Shown here piece by piece: positions 51,201 to 60,532 of a DNA stretch of 64,000 nucleotides. Each line of letters begins with the position of its first letter. Within the stretch, counting starts at the first letter, position 1. The position numbers and the translations under genes are program-made. Source of the stretch: Bacillota bacterium (lineage in GTDB: Bacteria > Bacillota > Clostridia > Christensenellales > SZUA-584); assembly GCA_023415795.1 (NCBI GenBank), contig JAEZJG010000022.1:201791-265790 (forward strand). The letters run 5' to 3'. The notes under the pieces are model-generated. The model made no database searches. It saw nothing but the letters and a program-made list of their open reading frames with translations, and was not told the DNA's origin.

Positions 51201-54200
51201 GCCGCACTGAACGTCAAAACCATTGGACGCAACGAAAGCTTTTTCGATATCGGCGGCGATTCGCTCAGCATCGTACGTGTGCTTGCACAGGTGCAGCTGC
51301 GTTTTTCCGTGGAGCTTCGCTTAGAGGATGTAAACCGTTCACCGTACCTGAAGGATTTCGCGGCACTGATCGAGGCGGCGGAGGCGCAGGATTATCGTCC
51401 GATACGCCCTGTCGCCAGAATGAGCCACTATCCCGTATCGTCCGCGCAGCAGCGGATGTGGGTGCTCTCGCAGACACAGGAGCTGCCGGTATACAATATG
51501 CCAGCCGCGTTCATGCTGCCGGAAAAACCGGATATGCAGCGGCTTGATATGGCGTTTAAAAAGTTAGTCGAGCGGCACGAGGTGCTGCGCACGCGGTTTG
51601 TGCTGCTTGGGGGCGAGCTGTGTCAGCGCATCGAGCAACGCATCGCTTTTACGCTGGAACGGCTGTCCTGCGAACCTCGGCGGCTCAGCAGCCTGCTTAA
51701 ATCGCTGGTCAAGCCATTTGACATGGCAGAAGCACCGCTGATGCGGGCCGCCTTGATCACCGTCGAAGACAGCAAAGCTGCGGGCAAAGCGAAGCATGTG
51801 CTGTATATCGATACACATCACAGCATCAGCGACGCGCGCTCGTCGGAGGTGCTGATGCGAGACCTCGCGGCATTGTACGCTGGAGCGGAATTGCCGCCGG
51901 TATCCATACAATACAAGGATTATGCTGTGTGGCAGCGCGAGTCCGCCGGAACTCGGACGATGGAGAGGCAGCGGGAATATTGGAAGACCGCGCTGTCGGG
52001 CGAACTGCCGCTGCTCAACCTGCACACCGGCAAGCCCCGTCCGCCGCAGCAGCGGTTTGAGGGGGCACGGCATGGCTTCGAGCTTCCGGCGCAGACAGCG
52101 GAGAAGCTGCGCGAGTTTGCGGTGCAGCGCGGCGGAACGCTGTTTATGGCTATACTGGCGGTGTACAACGTGCTGCTATTTCGGTATACAGGGCAAGAGG
52201 ATATTATCGTGGGTACGCCGGTGGCTGGCAGACCCCGGCACGAGCTGCAGGATATGGCGGGCGTGTTCATCAACACAGTGCCGATGCGCAGCTTTCCTAA
52301 AGGTAACCAAAGCTTTGTTCAGTTCTTTGAGGAGCTGAAAACCGACGCTTTTTCAGCGCTCGCCAATGCGGATTATCCGTTTGAGCAAATGGTGGCAGAT
52401 CTGGCACTGGTTAAGGATATGTCGCGCAACCCCGTGTTCGATACGCTGTTGGTGTATAACCGTACCCTGTTTGCGCCGCCGCTGCCCGGCGCTGTCTATC
52501 TTCCGGTGGATTCGGGCACGGCAAAGCTGGATATTTCGCTGGAAATCTACGAAGCGGACGGCATGCATTGTCAGTTTGAATACAACAAGAGGCTGTTTGG
52601 CGGTACGCAGATTAAAAGGATGGCAGCGCACTTCTGCCGTTTGGCCGACCAGCTTGCCGGAGAGCCGGAAATACGCTTGGCTGACGCCGCGATGCTGGCG
52701 CAGGATGAGCTGTGGCAGGTGACCCAAGGGTTCAACCAGACGGATTATCCGCTGGACAGGGATATGCCGGTACAGGTGATTTTTGAAGAGATGGTCAGGC
52801 GGTATCCAGATAAGGCGGCTGTGATTACAGACGGTACGCAAGTTACATTCTATGAACTGAACAGGCAAGCCAATCATATCGCACATCAGCTGACACGGCA
52901 GAGCATTGGGCGTGGTGCAGCGGTGGCGCTGTGCATGAACCGGGGCAGCGGGTTGATGGCCGCACTTTTCGGTGTACTCAAGACCGGCGGCGCGTATCTG
53001 CCGCTGGATCCCACCTATCCGTCGGATCGGCTGGCGTTCATGCTGCAGGACAGCGGCTGTAAGCTGCTGCTGACAGACGGCGCTGTCAGCATACCGTTTG
53101 ACGGCACAACAATGAGCCTTGCGGATATATCGGCGGACGGGGATGACAGCAATCTGCTGCCGGTTGACAGGCCGGAGGATGCGGCTTATATCATCTATAC
53201 GTCCGGCTCAACAGGTTTGCCCAAGGGAACGGCACTGCCGCGGCGCGGGCTGCTGAACCTCTATGAGACAGCAAAGAAGACGATTGCCTTTGATCCGGCG
53301 CAGACGAGTGTCTCCGTGACCACTGTGGCGTTCGACATATTCATTGGTGATGCGGTGCTGCCGCTGATGTTCGGCTCTACTGTGGTGATGTGTACAGAAG
53401 AAGAGCTGCGTCAGGCACACCTGCTGGCCAAGCTGATCGATACCCACCATGTTGAATACATGCAGACAACGCCGACTCGTATGCGCATCATGATGGAGAG
53501 CGCGCAATTCCGTGCGGCGGCGGGGCGGCATATCAAGAAAATATTGCTGGGCGGCGAGATGATACCCATGTCGCTGCTGAAGCTGCTGAGGAAGCATATC
53601 AAGGGTGTGCGCATCATCAACGGCTACGGTCCGTCTGAAGCCACGGTATACGCTTCCTTCAAGGATCTGACCAACGCCTCGTCCGTCACCATCGGGCGCC
53701 CGGTGCTCAACACACGCATGTACATATTGGACACAAACAGGCGGCCCGTGCCGCCGGGTGTGCCGGGTGAGCTGTATATCAGCGGCGCGGGCGTAGCTTC
53801 CGGCTATATCAACAGGGAAGAGCTGAGCCGCAGCCGGTTTGTGCCCGATCCGTTCTGGCCCGGACACACGATGTATCAAACGGGGGACGTATGCGTATTC
53901 AGGGAAAACGGCGACATCGAAATGAGCGGACGTGCGGATCATCAGGTAAAGATTCGCGGACTGCGCATCGAGTTGGGCGAGATTGAAGCAGTACTGCGCG
54001 CTGTGAAGGGCGTGGGAGAAGCGGTGGTGAAGGACTGGGGCGAGGGTGCGGAGAAGTATCTGTGCGCTTACTACACCGCGACAGAGGATGTGGGCGAGGA
54101 GACGCTGCGGGCGCAGCTATCCGCTAAGCTGCCCGTCTATATGACACCTTCCTTCTTTATCTGCCTTGCGTCCATGCCGATGACGCTGAATGGCAAGGTG

Positions 54201-55658
54201 GACAGAAAGCTGCTTGCAGAACCAAAGCGGCAGCAGCTATCGGCAGAGCCTACGGACGATGTCATGAGCGATACGGAAAAGAAGATGGCGCGAGTTTGGT
54301 CACGCGTGTTAAAGACCGGCGGTATTAACTCCGCATCCAATTTCTTTGCGCTGGGCGGAGATTCTCTGGGTGTCATCAAGGTTCAGGCGGCAGTGCTGCA
54401 ATATGGCTGGTCTGTCGGTACGCGCACCTTCTACGAGCAGCAAACCCTGCGGGGCGTCTGCGCCCATGTCAACACAGCCGAAGCCAACCAAACGGATGCG
54501 AGCAGTAAAGCGAGAGGCATGGGCAGACAATACACGCTTGTCCCTGATTATCCTCAGCTCGATGCTCCGCGTTTCAAGCGTATACTTTTGACCGGTGCGA
54601 CCGGCTATCTTGGCTCTCAGCTGCTGGCAGAGCTGGTTAAGCAGCCGGGTATCAGCATACAGTGTCTGGTGCGCGGCGGCAGCACAGCGGAGGCGGAGGC
54701 ACGTTTGAAGCAAGCGGTTCCGGACTGCTTTGCTCCGGGAGTAAAAGCACCGGGAAGAATCTCTGCATTGCACGGGGACATAGAGGCAGTGGGCTTTGGA
54801 CTGAGCGAAGAAGTGCTGCGTGGTGTGGACACCGTTATCCATTGCGCCGCTGTTACCGATCATGTGGGGCATCCGGAGCTGTTTGACAGGGTGAACGTGA
54901 CGGGAACGCAAAACGCTGTCGGCGTCGCGAAGGCTTGCGGCGCGGCTCTGCTGCACATATCCACCGCCAGTGTTGCGGGGCTGGAAGGAGTGGGTACGGA
55001 AAACGTATTTACTGAGAGGTGCTATGACATCGGTCAGGATTATATGTACAACGACTATGTCAGAAGTAAGTTTCTCGCGGAGGGACATGTGCTGGACGCG
55101 GTGGCGGACGGCCTCAATGCGCGTATATTCCGTGCCGGCAACCTGACAGCCACTATGGATGGTGCTTTCCAAAGGCAGCCGGAGAAAAACGCTTTCGCAA
55201 ACCGCCTCAAGGCCATCGCTGCGCTGGGTATGGTGCCGCTCAGTATGCTGGGTGTGCAGGTGGAAATGACGCCTGCTGATTCGTGTGCGCAGGCAATCAT
55301 AAAGCTTGCGCTAATGCCCGACGCAAAATCACCGATATACCATGTGTACAATACAAGAACGCTGACGGGCGGCGAGCTGGTCTCGCTGATGGAGCAGTGC
55401 GGCTATCGTATCGACGTGGTATCCGATAAGCACTTTGCAGAACGGATGAGTATGTTTAGCCGCAAGGGTCGGCTGGAGGAGCTTGCTGCACTGATGGAGG
55501 AGCTTAGCCCAAACCGCCGTACATCCGCTTTGCGTATATCGGCAGAGCTGACGGAAGAATGCCTGCGTGAGACGGGCTTTGAGTGGCCGGCTATCGAACA
55601 CACATATATCACCCGGTTCCTTGAGGTAATCGGCGCTTGCCGGGCGAAGGAGGCTTGA
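48279..55658 (+). CDS. Two-module nonribosomal peptide synthetase, C-A-T-C-A-T-reductase
   Basis: A 2459-residue protein. Order: starter condensation domain (HHIISD at 137-142), adenylation 1 (YTSGSTGKPKG at 607), carrier 1 (GGDSL, Ser995), condensation 2 (HHSISD at 1180-1185), adenylation 2 (YTSGSTGLPKG at 1640), carrier 2 (Ser2029), then a thioester-reductase domain (GATGYLG at 2106; catalytic YVRSK, Tyr2260/Lys2264). There is no thioesterase, epimerase or methyltransferase. A condensation domain at the N-terminus plus the neighbouring acyl ligase/ACP implies N-acylation of the first amino acid; the reductase implies release as an aldehyde or alcohol. A hand-read specificity code is DIMCGGFICK for domain 1 and DIGQLGGVYK for domain 2; I cannot assign the amino acids. 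Condensation motifs are HHxxxDA rather than HHxxxDG. Confidence 0.95.
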   Translation: MNQQDSGSCTLSHPQQRIWYAEMLHPGTGMWNNAGTLKIKGLLDFALLEKALNILLRDNETLRIRIGQKDGTPYQYVAGYVPQTVDVLDFSERGVEKLYEWDSIQTQTPMPMIDSSLCYFAFLRLSETEGGIYAKFHHIISDALSIVSFSNHLMGIYQTLLTGSEPEPLSVRSYIDYLTDEQSYLSSKRFQYDKEYWTGLFEQLPEPTVLKQNKTNYYGLKAKRRTHVIRPRLSRQIRDYCARTGVTVYALFLSALAVYINRVTTKKDLVIGAPVANRTTAQSKDMFGMFVSTVPIRIQLKDEMSFNDFAQEVSGSWFSALKHQKYPYNLLMQDLRGAHKGLEALYDVTLSYQIGKFEKNADNFTYEGRWHFSGYQEPSLCIHVNDREDEGRFVVDYDHHTPLFSDKEIEFIHAHLLNIIRDGLVRPDKPLYMLDLMSDDEYERVVYQFNATDSMFPQGETLIDLWNKRIALTDGDAVAVMCRGEGITYKQLDERSSALAQYLRSKGVGADDIVGLLVKRTLDYPVCVLAILKAGGAFLPIDAELPSERLAYILKDSGASVLLISPELKEQYADDGSLHVISADMSHAPAAAPEPLCRPSNLAYLIYTSGSTGKPKGVMIEHRSIVHFVYSLSRLWDFSPGARLLCAASISFDISVMELLLALMNGAVLVLAQEHEVANPRNMVELIKAARVNMLCVTPGRMELLLSDKQGAACLRDFREVGMGGDVLPEKLLAQVQQATNARIINFYGPTEITICCTCTDVTNARMPNIGKPMDNVRAYILDAHKNPVPIGVPGELYIGGRGVARGYISKPELTAERFVDDPFRSGETLYRTGDLARWYPLGEIEFLGRIDQQVKIRGYRIELGEIENRLLQVPGVAACAVADRVDADGRRYLCAYLAGSPPGKEVLRSHLLRDLPAYMVPSWFVTVESLPYNTSGKVDRSLLPDPLEVQEALISDFVPPETPAEIALAQIWSAALNVKTIGRNESFFDIGGDSLSIVRVLAQVQLRFSVELRLEDVNRSPYLKDFAALIEAAEAQDYRPIRPVARMSHYPVSSAQQRMWVLSQTQELPVYNMPAAFMLPEKPDMQRLDMAFKKLVERHEVLRTRFVLLGGELCQRIEQRIAFTLERLSCEPRRLSSLLKSLVKPFDMAEAPLMRAALITVEDSKAAGKAKHVLYIDTHHSISDARSSEVLMRDLAALYAGAELPPVSIQYKDYAVWQRESAGTRTMERQREYWKTALSGELPLLNLHTGKPRPPQQRFEGARHGFELPAQTAEKLREFAVQRGGTLFMAILAVYNVLLFRYTGQEDIIVGTPVAGRPRHELQDMAGVFINTVPMRSFPKGNQSFVQFFEELKTDAFSALANADYPFEQMVADLALVKDMSRNPVFDTLLVYNRTLFAPPLPGAVYLPVDSGTAKLDISLEIYEADGMHCQFEYNKRLFGGTQIKRMAAHFCRLADQLAGEPEIRLADAAMLAQDELWQVTQGFNQTDYPLDRDMPVQVIFEEMVRRYPDKAAVITDGTQVTFYELNRQANHIAHQLTRQSIGRGAAVALCMNRGSGLMAALFGVLKTGGAYLPLDPTYPSDRLAFMLQDSGCKLLLTDGAVSIPFDGTTMSLADISADGDDSNLLPVDRPEDAAYIIYTSGSTGLPKGTALPRRGLLNLYETAKKTIAFDPAQTSVSVTTVAFDIFIGDAVLPLMFGSTVVMCTEEELRQAHLLAKLIDTHHVEYMQTTPTRMRIMMESAQFRAAAGRHIKKILLGGEMIPMSLLKLLRKHIKGVRIINGYGPSEATVYASFKDLTNASSVTIGRPVLNTRMYILDTNRRPVPPGVPGELYISGAGVASGYINREELSRSRFVPDPFWPGHTMYQTGDVCVFRENGDIEMSGRADHQVKIRGLRIELGEIEAVLRAVKGVGEAVVKDWGEGAEKYLCAYYTATEDVGEETLRAQLSAKLPVYMTPSFFICLASMPMTLNGKVDRKLLAEPKRQQLSAEPTDDVMSDTEKKMARVWSRVLKTGGINSASNFFALGGDSLGVIKVQAAVLQYGWSVGTRTFYEQQTLRGVCAHVNTAEANQTDASSKARGMGRQYTLVPDYPQLDAPRFKRILLTGATGYLGSQLLAELVKQPGISIQCLVRGGSTAEAEARLKQAVPDCFAPGVKAPGRISALHGDIEAVGFGLSEEVLRGVDTVIHCAAVTDHVGHPELFDRVNVTGTQNAVGVAKACGAALLHISTASVAGLEGVGTENVFTERCYDIGQDYMYNDYVRSKFLAEGHVLDAVADGLNARIFRAGNLTATMDGAFQRQPEKNAFANRLKAIAALGMVPLSMLGVQVEMTPADSCAQAIIKLALMPDAKSPIYHVYNTRTLTGGELVSLMEQCGYRIDVVSDKHFAERMSMFSRKGRLEELAALMEELSPNRRTSALRISAELTEECLRETGFEWPAIEHTYITRFLEVIGACRAKEA

Positions 55659-55665
55659 GGATTCA

Positions 55666-57507
55666 ATGAACGATCTGGGATTATACATGTCATGCTTTAC
55701 AATATTGATGCTGTTAGTCATGCTCGTGTATATTCTGCTGCAAAAAAACAAGAAGCAACTCCATTATGTTTTTCTGCTGATCGTTATTGAGGTGTTTATA
55801 TGGGCGGGGGCTGTGGTGGCGCGTGGGCTGTCAACTAGCAATCCGCAGATGCTGGTGTTCTGGGAGAACATAACGTATATCGGTGCGGGAATGGTACCCG
55901 TTTGCCTGATTCTTTTAGCCAGAGCTTATTCCGGGAAGATACTGACAAAGTGGTACCTGCTGCTGTGCGTGGTGCCCATTTTCACGCAACTGATAGCTTG
56001 GACGAACGATTTGCATCACTTGTTTTATGTTGCATATGCCGGTGTGAACGGAAGCTTAATCAACACACCCGGGATGTACTTCTATTTTCACGCCGCGTAC
56101 TCTTATGTATGCCTGCTGATCGGCTTCTCCCAGATGTGCTACTTCGCGATAAAATCGAGCGGGTTGTTCTCACGGCAGGCGGTGCTCATCATCATCGGCA
56201 CTATATTGCCCACTGTGCCCAACGTGTGCTATACACTGGGCGTTGAGGGATTTGACGTATACTCCACACCGATTGGCTTTGCATTTATGCTGATTTTCTA
56301 CCTGTTCGGCATGTTTCGGTTTAACCTGCTCAAGGTATCGCCCATCGCCCTGCAAACGGTGATCAACCGTATATCCGATGGCTTCGTCGTGGTGGATTTG
56401 GACATGAACATTATTGAGTTCAACAAGACCTATGCCGATAATTTCCACCACTATCTCGGCTTGCAGCGGGGTAAGAATTTCTATACAATAATCAAGGAAT
56501 CAGACAGGTCTACGCTGAGTGCCGACCAATACCGCGATCTCGCCCTGAGCGCTGCGGAGGCGGGCTCCACTCTGGTTAAGGATATAGAGGTGGAAACGGA
56601 CGGTTCCAAGCAGTATTACACGGTGGAATTTACGCCTATCGTTCAGCTGGACAAGTGCAGCGCCGTGATACTGCTGTATAAAAACATCACGCAGCATATC
56701 AAGGATATGATAAAGATACGGGATAACCAGGCGATTCTGCTGGAGCGAGAGCGTCTGGCATCGCTGGGGCAGCTGATTGGCGGCATCGCGCACAATCTGA
56801 AAACGCCCATCATGTCGGTGGCGGGCGGTATCGATCAGGTGTCGTGGCTGGTGCAGGAATACGCGGCTTCGGTGGGAGATCCGGAGGTTACGACAGACGA
56901 TCATGCGGAGATTGCTGACGAGATGCAAAAGTGGCTGAGCCGGATGAAGCTGCACATGAGCTATATGTCCGACATCATCTCAGCGGTAAAGGATCAGGCA
57001 ACAACGTTTACCAACCAGGATCATTCGTGGTTTACTTTGGACGAGCTGTTAAAGCGTGTCAAGATACTGATGCAGCACGAAATCATCAAAAACAAGTGCC
57101 ATTACACGCAAGACATACAGGTGAGTCCGGATTTGCGTATTGACGGTGATGTCAACAGCATGGTGCAGATTCTGGACAACATCATTGTCAATGCCATTCA
57201 AGCCTACGAGGGACGGGGCGGCGATATCATTCTCAAGGCAACCCGTATGGAAAGCAAGCTGGTGTTGACGCTCAGTGATTTTGGTAAAGGTATTGACGAT
57301 AAAGTGAAGGAGCGGATTTTCAAGGAAATGGTGACCACCAAGGGGAAGCACGGTACTGGGCTGGGTTTATATATGTCTTACAGCACGATAAAGGGTATGT
57401 TCAGGGGCAACATGTGGTTTGAGTCGGACCCCGGTCAGGGTACGAGGTTTAACATTGAACTGCCGCTGACCGGTGAATATGCGTCGGAGGAAGACCAAAT
57501 TGCGTAA
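55666..57507 (+). CDS. Sensor histidine kinase with 7TM N-terminus and PAS domain
   Basis: A 613-residue kinase. Residues 1-220 contain seven hydrophobic helices of the histidine-kinase 7TM type (motif YIGAGMVPVCLILLARAYSG), a PAS-like region (about 232-345; ISDGFVVVDLDMNIIEFN), and a kinase core: GGIAHNLKTPIMS with His376, then N-box IVNAIQA, G1 DFGKGI and G2 GTGLGLYMSY. It starts 7 bp after the NRPS stop codon, so it should be cotranscribed. The partner regulator overlaps its end. A membrane-embedded sensor next to lipopeptide genes suggests sensing of the product or of membrane state (inference). Confidence 0.9.
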   Translation: MNDLGLYMSCFTILMLLVMLVYILLQKNKKQLHYVFLLIVIEVFIWAGAVVARGLSTSNPQMLVFWENITYIGAGMVPVCLILLARAYSGKILTKWYLLLCVVPIFTQLIAWTNDLHHLFYVAYAGVNGSLINTPGMYFYFHAAYSYVCLLIGFSQMCYFAIKSSGLFSRQAVLIIIGTILPTVPNVCYTLGVEGFDVYSTPIGFAFMLIFYLFGMFRFNLLKVSPIALQTVINRISDGFVVVDLDMNIIEFNKTYADNFHHYLGLQRGKNFYTIIKESDRSTLSADQYRDLALSAAEAGSTLVKDIEVETDGSKQYYTVEFTPIVQLDKCSAVILLYKNITQHIKDMIKIRDNQAILLERERLASLGQLIGGIAHNLKTPIMSVAGGIDQVSWLVQEYAASVGDPEVTTDDHAEIADEMQKWLSRMKLHMSYMSDIISAVKDQATTFTNQDHSWFTLDELLKRVKILMQHEIIKNKCHYTQDIQVSPDLRIDGDVNSMVQILDNIIVNAIQAYEGRGGDIILKATRMESKLVLTLSDFGKGIDDKVKERIFKEMVTTKGKHGTGLGLYMSYSTIKGMFRGNMWFESDPGQGTRFNIELPLTGEYASEEDQIA

Positions 57508-59029
57508 GAACCAGAGGGCAGAGCTTTCAAAAGAATACAAGATTATGGTCATCGACGATGAGGAGGGCATACTCGACAGCATTCAGGCTCTCTTAAACCG
57601 TAACGGCTATTGGTGCAGCGTGTTTTCCAATCCGCTGGATGGGCTGAACGAGTTGTCACGCTCGCATTACGATCTGCTGATCCTCGACTATTTTATGCAA
57701 CCCATACATGGTGAAGAGGTGGTGCAGCAAATACGCAAAACCAACTCCGAGCTGTATATACTGTTACTGACTGGACATAAGGACTTGGCACCGCCCATCA
57801 GCACAATCAAGTCTTTGGATATTCAGGCTTATTGCGAGAAAAGCGATCGGCTTGACCAGCTCCAGCTGTTGATCGAATCCGGTATTAAGTCGATATCACA
57901 GCTGCGGACCATCAAGCAGTTCCGTGACGGACTCCAGAGCATACTGGGCTCAGTGCCCAAGATATACCAGTTGCAGCCTATCGGCAGCATCATGGAAGAG
58001 ATACTGCTTCAGCTGCTGCCGATGACCGGAAGCGCAGATGCGTTTATATTGGTGGATGATATACCTGGCTATGAGTTGATGCGCGGAGAATCGGCTCGCA
58101 AGAGCATCTACAAGGGCATTGGCCAGTACAACGTCGATATCGATGTGTTCACTGAAATGCTGGATCATCATCTGATGGAGGCCATTGGTCAAGCGCGAAC
58201 TGAGATGACCGTGGTGCGACATACCGATGGTGTGATCTTTCCGCTGGGGGACGAGACAAACTCGGCCATTGGTGCAATATATGTGCAGAATATCAGCTCT
58301 GACGAGGGGATCAAGCTGCTGCAAATATATGCGCGTCAGGCGGCGTCCTCAATTAACAACGCATTTTTGCATTCGCTGGTGAACACCAAAAACGAAGAAC
58401 TGAACAGCACCTACGCCCAACTCAAGGTGAGTTACATGGACACCATCGAGGTGCTGCGCCTCGCAGTGGATGCAAAAGACGAATATACCCGCGGCCATTC
58501 CGACCGTGTCGCGTACTACGCTACGTTGATAGGAAAAAGGATGGGATTATCTCAACAGGAGCTTGAAAAGCTGCGCATCGCTGGCATATTTCATGATATT
58601 GGCAAGATCGGCACGGCAGACGATATACTGCTGAAAAATCAAACGTTAAGCGCCAAGGAATATCAGGAGGTAAAGCGCCATCCCATCAAGGGGGCAATGA
58701 TACTGTCAGCAGTGTCTATGTTTGCGGACATTGTGCCCATCGTGAGGCATCACCACGAGCACATTGACGGGCGCGGCTATCCTGATGGCATCAAGGGAGA
58801 TCAGATCGACCCGCTGGCGCGCATCATATCTGTGGCGGACGCGTTTGACGCGATGATGAGTGATCGGCATTATCGCCGTCATCTGTCGCTGGAGGAGACG
58901 CGGCGGCAGCTGATGCAGGGAGCGGGTACGCAGTTTGACTCAAAGGTGGTGGCCGTGCTGCTGGAAGCGCTGGACAACGATGAAGAGCTCAATGCCACGC
59001 TGGCTGCAGCAATGGCCAGCAACTCATGA
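57500..59029 (+). CDS. Response regulator with HD-GYP phosphodiesterase domain
   Basis: A 509-residue protein. The receiver domain (about 10-120) has DDEEG near its start and the phosphoacceptor Asp63 in LILDYFM. A middle GAF-like region (about 160-305) precedes the HD-GYP domain: HSDRVAYYA, FHDIGKIG (HD at 365-366), HHHEHIDGRGYPDGI near 418 and DAFDAMMSDRHYR. Such domains hydrolyse c-di-GMP. The start is TTG at 57500, nine bases after GGAGG inside the kinase gene, giving an 8-bp overlap; GTG and ATG codons further upstream are less likely. Confidence 0.9.
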   Translation: MRKNQRAELSKEYKIMVIDDEEGILDSIQALLNRNGYWCSVFSNPLDGLNELSRSHYDLLILDYFMQPIHGEEVVQQIRKTNSELYILLLTGHKDLAPPISTIKSLDIQAYCEKSDRLDQLQLLIESGIKSISQLRTIKQFRDGLQSILGSVPKIYQLQPIGSIMEEILLQLLPMTGSADAFILVDDIPGYELMRGESARKSIYKGIGQYNVDIDVFTEMLDHHLMEAIGQARTEMTVVRHTDGVIFPLGDETNSAIGAIYVQNISSDEGIKLLQIYARQAASSINNAFLHSLVNTKNEELNSTYAQLKVSYMDTIEVLRLAVDAKDEYTRGHSDRVAYYATLIGKRMGLSQQELEKLRIAGIFHDIGKIGTADDILLKNQTLSAKEYQEVKRHPIKGAMILSAVSMFADIVPIVRHHHEHIDGRGYPDGIKGDQIDPLARIISVADAFDAMMSDRHYRRHLSLEETRRQLMQGAGTQFDSKVVAVLLEALDNDEELNATLAAAMASNS

Positions 59030-59045
59030 CTTCTGGTATCCAAAG

Positions 59046-59072
59046 CCTCTTGTGAAATACGAGAGGTTTTTT
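59046..59072 (+). terminator. Terminator of the NRPS/two-component operon
   Basis: Stem CCTCTTGT/ACGAGAGG with one wobble, then six T. This is the first terminator after 45.6 kb, supporting one long transcript. Confidence 0.85.
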
Positions 59073-59106
59073 GTTTTCCCGCAGGAGTGTTCACACCCCA
59101 ACAAAG

Positions 59107-59115
59107 TGGTATAAT
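59107..59115 (+). promoter_or_regulatory. Extended -10 promoter of the AmmeMemoRadiSam genes
   Basis: TG-G-TATAAT, 32 bp before the ATG. Confidence 0.5.
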
Positions 59116-59146
59116 AAGGGCAGAACAGGAGAAGGAGGGTTCTCTT

Positions 59147-60532
59147 ATGCCGCTGGAATACGCCTGCATTGTACCACATCCGCCACTGATAGTACCCGAG
59201 GTGGGGCATGGTGAGGAACGCAGTATCCAATCCACGATTGACGGGTATCGACACATCGCGCAGCGCATTGCTAAGATCAAACCGGACACCATCGTGCTGT
59301 GTACACCGCATTCGGTGATGTACGCCGACTATATCCACATATCGCCGGGGAAGAGAGCGCGGGGAGACTTTGGGCGCTACGGCGCGCCGCAAGTGTGGGT
59401 GGAGAAGGAATACGATGCGGAACTGATCGCGGAGCTGGGAGACCTCGCATTTGAGGCGGACATCAAGGCAGGGACGCTGGGTGAGAAGGACGCGGAGCTG
59501 GATCATGGAACGCTGGTGCCGTTACATTTCATTGAACAAGAATACAAAGATTATCGCTTGATGCGCGTGGCGATATCTGGTCAGCCGCTGATCGCGCACT
59601 ATCGACTGGGGCAGCTCATTACACGGGCAGCGAAGCGGCTGGGCCGCAGGTTTGTGTTTGTGGCGAGCGGAGACCTGTCTCACAAGCTGACGCACGAAGG
59701 CCCGTATGGTTTTACCCCCGAAGGACCTGCGTTCGACAAACAGGTGACAGACGCAATGAGGTCGGGAGACTTTATGGCGTTTCTGCGATTTGGCGAAGCT
59801 TTCTGCGAATCCGCGGGCGAGTGCGGTCTGCGGTCATTTATCACAATGGCAGGCGCACTGGACGGCAAGGCAGTGACGCCGGATTTTCACAGCTACGAAG
59901 GTTCCTTTGGCGTAGGATACGCGATATGCAGCTACGAACTGGGCGGGCGGGACGAGAGCCGTCGGTTCGCGGAGATTTACGAGGCGGAGCGTGCACAGCA
60001 GCTGGCTGCCGCCAAGGCTGGTGAAGATGAGTTTGTGCGGCTGGCGCGGCTTTCGCTGGAAACATACGTTACTACAGGCAAGCGAGCGGCACTGCCGGAC
60101 GGCTTGCCAAAGGCGATGTCTGAGCAACGGGCAGGAGTGTTCGTGTCACTGAAGAAGGATGGTCGGCTGCGCGGCTGCATCGGCACAATCACACCAACGA
60201 TGGATTCTATCGCAGCGGAGATATTGAACAACGCCGTCAGCGCGGGCACGGGAGACCCAAGGTTCGATCCGGTGGAGGAGGCAGAGCTGCCTGAGCTGGT
60301 GTATAGCGTGGATGTGCTGGGCGACGCGGAACCGATTAAGTCGATGGACGAGCTGGACGTGAAGCGCTATGGCGTGATTGTGACTAAGGGTCAGCGTCGC
60401 GGCTTGTTGCTGCCCAACCTGGAGGGTGTGGACACGCCGAAGCAGCAGGTGGACATTGCGCTGCAAAAAGCGGGTATCCGCCGTGATGAGAAGTACGCGC
60501 TGGAACGCTTTGAGGTGGTACGCCACAAATGA
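59147..60532 (+). CDS. AmmeMemoRadiSam system fusion: MEMO domain plus AMMECR1 domain
   Basis: A 461-residue protein. Residues 1-280 are a MEMO (class III extradiol dioxygenase-like) domain with metal-type His in CIVPHPPLIVPEVG, TPHSVMYADYIH and SGDLSHKL. Residues about 290-461 are an AMMECR1 domain with LRGCIGTITP at 341. The fusion is one of the usual forms of this conserved set; its biochemical function is not established in bacteria. GAAGGAGGG precedes the ATG at 59147. It overlaps the radical SAM gene by 4 bp. Confidence 0.93.
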   Translation: MPLEYACIVPHPPLIVPEVGHGEERSIQSTIDGYRHIAQRIAKIKPDTIVLCTPHSVMYADYIHISPGKRARGDFGRYGAPQVWVEKEYDAELIAELGDLAFEADIKAGTLGEKDAELDHGTLVPLHFIEQEYKDYRLMRVAISGQPLIAHYRLGQLITRAAKRLGRRFVFVASGDLSHKLTHEGPYGFTPEGPAFDKQVTDAMRSGDFMAFLRFGEAFCESAGECGLRSFITMAGALDGKAVTPDFHSYEGSFGVGYAICSYELGGRDESRRFAEIYEAERAQQLAAAKAGEDEFVRLARLSLETYVTTGKRAALPDGLPKAMSEQRAGVFVSLKKDGRLRGCIGTITPTMDSIAAEILNNAVSAGTGDPRFDPVEEAELPELVYSVDVLGDAEPIKSMDELDVKRYGVIVTKGQRRGLLLPNLEGVDTPKQQVDIALQKAGIRRDEKYALERFEVVRHK

